Position numbers and translations under genes: made by a program. Below, one piece after another: positions 13,743 to 18,958 of a stretch of 18,958 nucleotides of DNA. How positions within the stretch are numbered: position 1 is the stretch's first letter; each line of letters begins with the position of its first letter. The notes under the pieces are model-generated. The model was not told the DNA's origin. It saw nothing but the letters and a program-made list of their open reading frames with translations, and did no database searches. The stretch covers positions 1 to 18,958 of the forward strand of contig CALGOD010000581.1 of assembly GCA_937957845.1 (NCBI GenBank), read 5' to 3'. Origin of the DNA: an uncultured Nocardiopsis sp. (GTDB lineage: Bacteria > Actinomycetota > Actinomycetes > Streptosporangiales > Streptosporangiaceae).

Positions 13743-15902
13743 GTGGACAAGGACAACGGCCGACCAGCCCGCCGGTCACGGTGGTGGATCGGGGCGGCCC
13801 TCCTGGTCGCCCTGGTGTGGTTGGTGGGAGCCGGACCCCTCGGCATGTTCCTGGGCAGGCTCGGCGAGGTGCAGACCAACGACCCCGGCGCGTTCCTGCC
13901 CGTGGACGCCGAGTCCACCGAGGCCGGCGAGATCGCCGCGGAGTTCGACCGGGAGAAGGCGGCCCCGGCCATCGTGGTCTACTCGCGCGAGGACGGGGAC
14001 GACGGTGAGATCACCGAGGCCGAACTCGCGGACATCGCCGAGGTCGGCGAGCGTGTGGGCGAAAGGCCTTGGGTCTCCGGCACCGTCGTCGGTCCCTTCC
14101 CCGGTACGGAGGACCCCTCGGTCGCCCAGCTCGTGGTACTGGTCGGAGAGGACGCCGACACCGGCGAATCGGTCGAGGAGCTGCGGGAGATCCTCGCCGA
14201 CGACCCGGTCCCCGGACTCCAGGCCCAGGTCACCGGCCCCGCCGGCTACGCCGCCGACCTCGTGGCGGCCTTCGGCGGTATCGACTCCACGCTGCTGATC
14301 GTGGCCGTCGTCGCCGTCCTGGTCATCCTCGTGGCGGTCTACCGCTCGCCCCTCCTGCCGACCCTGGTCATCCTCGCCAGCCTTTTGGCCCTCGGACTGG
14401 CCGGGGCCCTGGTCTACCTGGCCGCCGACATCGGCCTGGTCAGCCTCAACGGGCAGAGCCAGGGCATCCTGTTCATCCTGGTCGTGGGAGCCTGTACCGA
14501 CTACGCGCTGTTGCTCGTGGCCCGGTACCGCGAGGAACTGGCCGCCCGCGAACGCGTGCCCGACGCCGTCATGGCCGCCGTGCGCGGGGTGACCGGGCCG
14601 GTGCTGGCCTCCGGCGGCACCGTCATCCTGGGGTTGCTCTGCCTGCTCGCGGCGGACCTGACCTCCACTCGCAGTCTGGGCCCGGTGGTGGCCATCGGTG
14701 TCGTCGCCGCCCTGCTCTCGGCGATGACGTTCCTTCCCGCCGTGCTCGCGCTGTGCGGACGCGCGGCGTTCTGGCCCCTGGCCCCGCACGGTTCCAAGGA
14801 GACCGGCGGGAGTCTGGAGGAGGTCCTCTCCCAACACCGTTTCTGGGGACGCGTCGCCACCGCCGTCTCTCGCAGGCCCCGGGTCTGCTGGATGGTCACC
14901 ACCGCAGTCCTGCTGGCCGCCGCGGTCTTCGCGCCCCAGTTCGAGGCGGAGGGCACCGGACAGGCCGAGATCTTCCGCACCGAGGTGGAGGCGGTGGACG
15001 CCCAGGAGACGCTGGACCGGGGATTCGGCTCCGACGCCGGCGCCGCCCCCGCCCTGGTGGTCGCCGACGCCGACCACCTCGACGAGGTCGTCCAGGCCGC
15101 CGAACGGTTGTCATGGGTGGAGGAGGCCACTCCCGTCACCGAACCGGGCCCGCCCGGCGCGGACCTGCCTCCTTTGGAGGAGGACGGGCGCGTCCTGGTC
15201 GAGGCCGTCCTCACCGTCGGCCCCGAATCACCCGAGGCGGTGGACGCCGTCCGGGAGCTGCGGGAGGAACTGCGTTCCGTGGAGGGGGCGAACGCCCTGG
15301 TCGGCGGGGTGAGCGCCACCGACCTGGACACCCTGGAGACGGCCCAGCGCGACTTCGTGGTGGTGGTCCCGCTCGTGCTGGTGGTGGTCTTCCTCGTGCT
15401 CGTCCCGCTGCTGCGCTCGCTGCTGGCACCGTTGCTGCTGATGATCGTGAACGTGCTGTCCTTCGCCACCGCGCTCGGTGTGGGCACCCTGGTGTTCGAC
15501 CACGTCCTCGACCTGCCCGGCGCGGATCCCGTGGTCCCGCTGTTCGCGTTCGTGTTCCTGGTCGCGTTGGGGATCGACTACAGCATCTTCCTGATGTCCC
15601 GGGCCCGGGAGGAGACCCTGCACCACGGGCACCGCGAGGGCATGCTGCGGGCGCTGACGGTGACCGGAGGGGTGATCACCTCGGCCGGGGTGGTCCTGGC
15701 GGTGACCTTCGCGGCGTTGGCGGTCATTCCCCTGCTGTTCCTGCTCCAGCTGGCCTTCCTGGTGGCGTTCGGCGTCCTGGTGGACGCCCTGCTCGTGCGG
15801 ACGCTGCTGGTGCCCGCACTGGCGCTGGACATCGGGCCGCGCATGTGGTGGCCGGGCAGGGCGAGCACGATGGGAGCCGAGCGGAAGATCCCGGCCGAGT
15901 GA
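13743..15902 (+). CDS. MMPL/RND family transporter
   Basis: A 719-residue membrane protein with the duplicated RND layout: a transmembrane helix at about residues 15-35, a large outer domain to about residue 180, five helices to about 340, a second helix at about 382-400, a second outer domain to about 535, then five final helices. Each helix bundle has a conserved Asp-Tyr (G-A-C-T-D253-Y254 and G-I-D612-Y613), the proton-relay positions of MMPL proteins. Length is normal for actinobacterial MMPL. The GTG at 13743 follows AGAGGGA eight bases upstream. Family members export lipids or lipophilic compounds by proton-motive force. It is co-directional with crtY but separated by 262 bases and its own control region. 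Carotenoid or lipid export is a guess. Confidence 0.9.
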   Translation: MDKDNGRPARRSRWWIGAALLVALVWLVGAGPLGMFLGRLGEVQTNDPGAFLPVDAESTEAGEIAAEFDREKAAPAIVVYSREDGDDGEITEAELADIAEVGERVGERPWVSGTVVGPFPGTEDPSVAQLVVLVGEDADTGESVEELREILADDPVPGLQAQVTGPAGYAADLVAAFGGIDSTLLIVAVVAVLVILVAVYRSPLLPTLVILASLLALGLAGALVYLAADIGLVSLNGQSQGILFILVVGACTDYALLLVARYREELAARERVPDAVMAAVRGVTGPVLASGGTVILGLLCLLAADLTSTRSLGPVVAIGVVAALLSAMTFLPAVLALCGRAAFWPLAPHGSKETGGSLEEVLSQHRFWGRVATAVSRRPRVCWMVTTAVLLAAAVFAPQFEAEGTGQAEIFRTEVEAVDAQETLDRGFGSDAGAAPALVVADADHLDEVVQAAERLSWVEEATPVTEPGPPGADLPPLEEDGRVLVEAVLTVGPESPEAVDAVRELREELRSVEGANALVGGVSATDLDTLETAQRDFVVVVPLVLVVVFLVLVPLLRSLLAPLLLMIVNVLSFATALGVGTLVFDHVLDLPGADPVVPLFAFVFLVALGIDYSIFLMSRAREETLHHGHREGMLRALTVTGGVITSAGVVLAVTFAALAVIPLLFLLQLAFLVAFGVLVDALLVRTLLVPALALDIGPRMWWPGRASTMGAERKIPAE

Positions 15903-15924
15903 CGACGGACGCGGGGGAGAGGCC

Positions 15925-16710
15925 CTACAGCGCCTCGCAGGGCAGTGCGGCGTAGGCGTCGGCGAGTCTTTCCACCAGTGCGGACCGCGGCAGGTGCACG
16001 CCGTCGATGGCGGACACCCGCCGCACTCCGGTGGTGGCGTTGGTGACGAACGCCCCCGCCATGCGGGTGCTCGCGGAGGCGGCGATCGGGCGGGTGGACA
16101 CGGGAACGTCGAGCGTCTCGGCCGCCCGCTCGACGAGCCGGGCCGTCACACCTGGAAGACAGGGAGCCTGCGGCCACACGATGCCGTCGTCGTCCACGAA
16201 ACCGATGTTCCAGGTGGGACCCTCCGAGACCCGGCCGTCCACACTCGTGAACAGGGCGTCGTCGTAGCCGTCGATCTGCGCGGCGCGACGTTGACGGACC
16301 GAACCGAAGAGACCGGTGTGCTTCACCTGCGGAGTGTCGCGGGTGAACAGCCGGGTACCCAGGCCTACCGGTGCCGGCGCGGTCCCGGGGGCGGGGCGGG
16401 TGGTGACGAGGATCTGGGGGGACCGGCCGCCCGTGGGACGGCCCAGATCCATGTCGGGGTCGAAGACGGTCACGCGGACCACGGAGGGGGAGGAGTGGGC
16501 ACGTGCGGCACGCCGGGCGAGCTCGCGGACCCGGAGGATGTCGAGGTCGGAGCCGAAGAGGGTCCGACAGTCGCGTGAGAGCCGCTCCATGTGCAGGTCC
16601 ATCCCACGGACACGCAGGTCGGTGACGAGCATGGTGGTGAAGTGGCCGTAGCCGTACAGGGCCAGGCCCGCGAGTTCCCCGGTGCCCACGGGGCGTCCGT
16701 TCAGTTCCAT
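15925..16710 (-). CDS. Class IV PLP-dependent enzyme (aminotransferase / aminodeoxychorismate lyase-like)
   Basis: A 261-residue protein of the fold-type IV PLP family. H40-x-x-R43 lies in the LHMERL segment typical of the N-terminal domain. K130 in VKHTGLFG is the probable PLP-binding lysine, followed by RRAAQIDGYDDALFTSVDGRVSEGPTWNIGF with E163 and N168 of the conserved E-G-x-x-x-N-x-F block. It could be an aminodeoxychorismate lyase (PabC), a branched-chain or a D-amino-acid aminotransferase; the sequence does not let me choose. ATG 16710 was taken because the domain begins there; the ribosome binding site (GGGGG) is poor. It stands alone, divergent from pxpABC and convergent with the MMPL gene (22-base gap). 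Confidence 0.85.
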   Translation of the reverse strand: MELNGRPVGTGELAGLALYGYGHFTTMLVTDLRVRGMDLHMERLSRDCRTLFGSDLDILRVRELARRAARAHSSPSVVRVTVFDPDMDLGRPTGGRSPQILVTTRPAPGTAPAPVGLGTRLFTRDTPQVKHTGLFGSVRQRRAAQIDGYDDALFTSVDGRVSEGPTWNIGFVDDDGIVWPQAPCLPGVTARLVERAAETLDVPVSTRPIAASASTRMAGAFVTNATTGVRRVSAIDGVHLPRSALVERLADAYAALPCEAL

Positions 16711-16910
16711 GAGGCCCCCATCATGACATTTCGGGACCTCGGCCAGGAGGGTTCGCGAGTCCGGGATCCGCCCAAAGCACCGGGAACGGGCCGTCCCGGC
16801 CGCCCCGACCCCCGGGAAGACGCCCACCGCGGCAGGTGTCTCCCTCCGCCGGAACAGGACGATCCTGGGGGGCGATGGAAGATCCCGCCGCCGCACCGAG
16901 TAGGAATTCC
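16711..16910. promoter_or_regulatory. Divergent intergenic region, class IV enzyme / pxpA
   Basis: A 200-base GC-rich gap between two divergent starts that must hold both promoters. I see no clear -35/-10 pair, operator or riboswitch. The pxpA ribosome binding site (AGGAA) lies at its right edge. Confidence 0.3.
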
Positions 16911-17723
16911 ATGAGAGAAGAACGAGGAGTGCCGACGTTGCGCATCGATCTCAACTCCGACCTCGGCGAGGGCTTCGGCCGCTGGGTGTTCGGCGATGAC
17001 CAGGCGCTGCTGTCCATCGTCACCAGCGCCAACGTCGCCTGCGGGTTCCACGCCGGCGACCCCTCCGTGCTGCGCCGCACCGCCTTCGACGCCGCGGCCA
17101 GGGGGGTGGCCGTCGGCGCGCACGTGAGCTACCGCGACCTGGCCGGGTTCGGCCGCCGCTTCCTCGACGTTCCGGCCGCCGAGCTCACCGACGAGGTCCT
17201 CTACCAACTGGGCGCCCTGTCGACGTTCACCCGCCTGGCGGGGGACCGCGTCCGCTACGTCAAGCCGCACGGTGCCCTGTACAACGCGATCGTGCACCAC
17301 GAGGGACAGGCCGCCGCCGTGGTCGAGGCCGTACACGCCTTCGACCCCGGACTCCCCGTGCTCGGACTCGCCGGTTCACGGTTCCTGCGGCTGGCGGAGA
17401 AGGCCGGACTGCCCGTCTACCGCGAGGCGTTCGCCGACCGTGCCTACACCCCGGAGGGCACCCTGGTCTCCCGGAACGAACCCGACTCGGTACTCCACGA
17501 TCCCCAGGAGATCGCCGACCGCTGCCTGCGCATCGTCCGCGGCGAACCCATCCAGGCGATCGACGGCACCTGGATCGTCGTCGAGGCCGAATCACTGTGC
17601 GTACACGGCGACAGTCCCGGGTCGGTGGACATCGCTCGTGCCGTGGTGGGGAGACTGCGGACGGAGGGTGTCGTCCTCGCAGCGTTCACGGAAGAGACCT
17701 CCGACGTCGACACGGAGCGGTGA
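16911..17723 (+). CDS. pxpA: 5-oxoprolinase subunit A (LamB/YcsF family)
   Basis: A 270-residue LamB/YcsF protein. D13-L-N-S-D-L-G-E-G-F-G is the family's N-terminal hallmark, followed by ANVACGFHAGDP (about 41-52), VGAHVSYRDLAGFGRR and VKPHGALYN. PxpA works with PxpB and PxpC to hydrolyse 5-oxoproline (pyroglutamate) to glutamate using ATP, a cytoplasmic damage-repair and recycling reaction. ATG 16911 has AGGAA five bases upstream; in-frame GTG 16929 is an alternative and would leave the family motif intact. It is the first gene of pxpABC, with nine bases between its stop and pxpB. Confidence 0.93.
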   Translation: MREERGVPTLRIDLNSDLGEGFGRWVFGDDQALLSIVTSANVACGFHAGDPSVLRRTAFDAAARGVAVGAHVSYRDLAGFGRRFLDVPAAELTDEVLYQLGALSTFTRLAGDRVRYVKPHGALYNAIVHHEGQAAAVVEAVHAFDPGLPVLGLAGSRFLRLAEKAGLPVYREAFADRAYTPEGTLVSRNEPDSVLHDPQEIADRCLRIVRGEPIQAIDGTWIVVEAESLCVHGDSPGSVDIARAVVGRLRTEGVVLAAFTEETSDVDTER

Positions 17724-17732
17724 GGAGTACGC

Positions 17733-18353
17733 GTGCGGATTCTGAGGTGCGGTGACACCGGTGTGCTCGTGGAGGTCGCGGATCTGGCCGAGGTGATCGC
17801 GCTGCGCGCGGCGTTGGAGGCCGACCCCGTCCCCGGCGTCGTCGACGTGGTCCCGGCCGCCCGCACACTGCTGTTGCGGATCGACCCCCGAACCGACCCC
17901 GAAGCGGTCGCCGAGGCCGTCACGACCAGGGACGTCGTCTCCGAGCGGACACGGGGGAGTGGCGAGACCGTCACCATCCCCGTCGTTTATGACGGGGAGG
18001 ACCTCGACGACGTGGCGGAGCTGACCGGACTGAGCAGGCGTGAGGTGGTCCAGGCGCACACCAGGGCCACCTGGACCGTCGCGTTCTGTGGTTTCGCGCC
18101 GGGATTCGGCTACATGGTCGGGGGCGAACCCCGGCTGCGCGTACCCCGAAGAGACGAGGCGCGTACCCGGGTGCCCGCCGGTTCGGTGGCCCTGGCCGAT
18201 GAGTTCACAGGCGTGTACCCGCGTTGCTCGCCCGGAGGGTGGAGGCTGCTCGGCCGCACCGAGACCCGGATCTGGGACCTGAGGCGCGAGAGACCGGGCC
18301 TGCTCAGACCCGGCGTCCGCGTCCGGTTCACCGAGGTGGAGGCCCCCCGGTGA
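17733..18353 (+). CDS. pxpB: 5-oxoprolinase subunit B (KipI-like carboxyltransferase domain C/D)
   Basis: A 206-residue protein of the KipI / carboxyltransferase C-D family. Diagnostic segments are FCGFAPGFGYMVGG (about 118-131), RVPAGSVALADEFTG (146-160) and GVYPRCSPGGW (160-170) followed by LLGRT. It pairs with PxpC to form the ATP-using part of the 5-oxoprolinase. The GTG at 17733 follows GAGGAG, which begins in the pxpA stop codon. Its TGA overlaps the pxpC GTG in GTGA, so translation of all three genes should be coupled. The Bacillus relative KipI inhibits a sporulation kinase, but linkage to pxpA and pxpC supports the enzyme role. Confidence 0.93.
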   Translation: MRILRCGDTGVLVEVADLAEVIALRAALEADPVPGVVDVVPAARTLLLRIDPRTDPEAVAEAVTTRDVVSERTRGSGETVTIPVVYDGEDLDDVAELTGLSRREVVQAHTRATWTVAFCGFAPGFGYMVGGEPRLRVPRRDEARTRVPAGSVALADEFTGVYPRCSPGGWRLLGRTETRIWDLRRERPGLLRPGVRVRFTEVEAPR

Positions 18354-18958
18354 GGTCGCCCCGTCGTGCCTTGGAAGTGGTGGCCACCGGGCCCATGACC
18401 ACGGTCCAGGACGAGGGCCGGTTCGGACACGCCGGCCTCGGGGTGGGCCGGTCGGGGGCCGCCGACCTCCGCTCCTACGCCTTGGTCAACCGGTTGCTCG
18501 CCAACCCCCGGGGAACCGCCGCCCTGGAGACCACTCTGGGGGGCCTGCGCGTGCGCGCACACGGTCCGGTCACCGTCGCCGTGACCGGGGCCGAGGTGCC
18601 GTTGAGGATCGACGGCCGAGGCGCGGCCACCCACACGGTCCTGCACCTGTCGGACGGCGCGGAGCTGACCATGGGCGCACCCACGAGGGGACTGCGCTCC
18701 TACCTGGGCGTACGCGGCGGCGTGGACGTCCCTCCCGTCCTCGGCTCGCGCAGCACCGACGTCCTCGCGGGACTGGGCCCCGACCTGCCCGTCCCGGGGA
18801 CGTCGCTCCCGGTCGGACCCGCGCCCGACGGGTTCCCCCGGGTGGACCACGTGCCCACCACACCCGTGGGCGGCCCCAGGACGACCCTGCGGATCGTCCT
18901 GGGGCCGCGTGAGGACTGGTTCACCGACAGGGCCGTCGACACGCTGTTGTCCAGCGAG
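18350..18958 (+). CDS. pxpC: 5-oxoprolinase subunit C (KipA-like carboxyltransferase domain A/B), cut by window end
   Basis: Open to the last base: 203 residues are visible with no stop. The start is GTG 18350, overlapping the pxpB TGA by four bases. Family segments are LEVVATGPMTTVQDEGRFGHAGLGV near residues 8-33, SGAADLRSYALVNRLLAN (about 35-52), VTVAVTGAEVPL and SYLGVRGGVDVPPVLGSRSTDVLAGLG. These match the biotin-dependent carboxylase-like A/B domain of KipA/PxpC. It completes the ATP-dependent 5-oxoprolinase with PxpA and PxpB. The family usually runs to about 280-330 residues, so roughly a third is missing because of the window edge, not because the gene is broken. Confidence 0.92.
   Translation, partial: MRSPRRALEVVATGPMTTVQDEGRFGHAGLGVGRSGAADLRSYALVNRLLANPRGTAALETTLGGLRVRAHGPVTVAVTGAEVPLRIDGRGAATHTVLHLSDGAELTMGAPTRGLRSYLGVRGGVDVPPVLGSRSTDVLAGLGPDLPVPGTSLPVGPAPDGFPRVDHVPTTPVGGPRTTLRIVLGPREDWFTDRAVDTLLSSE

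Noticed and set aside
13776..15077. A 433-codon open frame on the minus strand opposite the MMPL gene
   Set aside because: Dominated by Gly, Asp, Gln and Arg repeats mirroring the other strand; no start signal or domain.
14069..15955. A 628-codon open frame on the plus strand overlapping the MMPL gene
   Set aside because: Its product is a Gly/Pro/Arg-rich string with no family motif, as expected for an alternative frame of GC-rich coding DNA; the MMPL frame has clear helices and motifs.
1..18958. CRISPR arrays, tRNA or rRNA genes, insertion sequences, attachment sites
   Set aside because: No regularly spaced repeats, cloverleaf-like sequences, transposase motifs or flanking direct repeats were seen by eye on either strand.

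Overview
The window is very GC-rich, uses GTG starts often and has strong GGAGG-type ribosome binding sites. A pnp/M16-peptidase pair, a carotenoid cluster and MMPL and BCCT transporters point to a high-GC actinomycete. The proteins look most like Nocardiopsis or a relative; this is an impression from the sequence, not a database result.

Layout: (1) 1-1600: the 3' end of what is probably pnp, a long hairpin terminator, and an M16 zinc peptidase. (2) 1640-1708: two strong hairpins between convergent genes. (3) 1753-3953, minus strand: a BCCT osmolyte transporter whose stop codon overlaps the GTG of an Hsp20 chaperone. (4) 4161-13480: the carotenoid locus. A MarR regulator (minus) diverges from crtE-crtI-crtB and a Rieske oxygenase (plus). 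This operon converges on crtT-crtU (minus), and crtY (plus) diverges from crtT. (5) 13743-15902: an MMPL/RND transporter behind a short AT-rich repeat region. (6) 15925-16710: a class IV PLP enzyme (minus), divergent from pxpA-pxpB-pxpC (plus), an ATP-dependent 5-oxoprolinase; pxpC runs off the window end.

The carotenoid genes form a complete aromatic-carotenoid set. CrtE makes GGPP, CrtB phytoene, CrtI lycopene, CrtY beta-carotene, and CrtU desaturates and shifts a ring methyl to give isorenieratene. Two further proteins, CrtT (a SAM methyltransferase) and a Rieske protein at the crtV position, are not needed by the known route. The Rieske protein carries both the [2Fe-2S] motif and a complete D-x2-H-x4-H mononuclear iron motif, so it should be an oxygenase; I infer it may hydroxylate the carotenoid. 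The divergent MarR protein resembles in position the CrtR regulator of Corynebacterium carotenoid genes.

No tRNA, rRNA, CRISPR array, insertion sequence or attachment site was recognised. No gene-free stretch exceeds 300 bases; the longest (13481-13742 and 4674-4919) hold candidate regulatory repeats.
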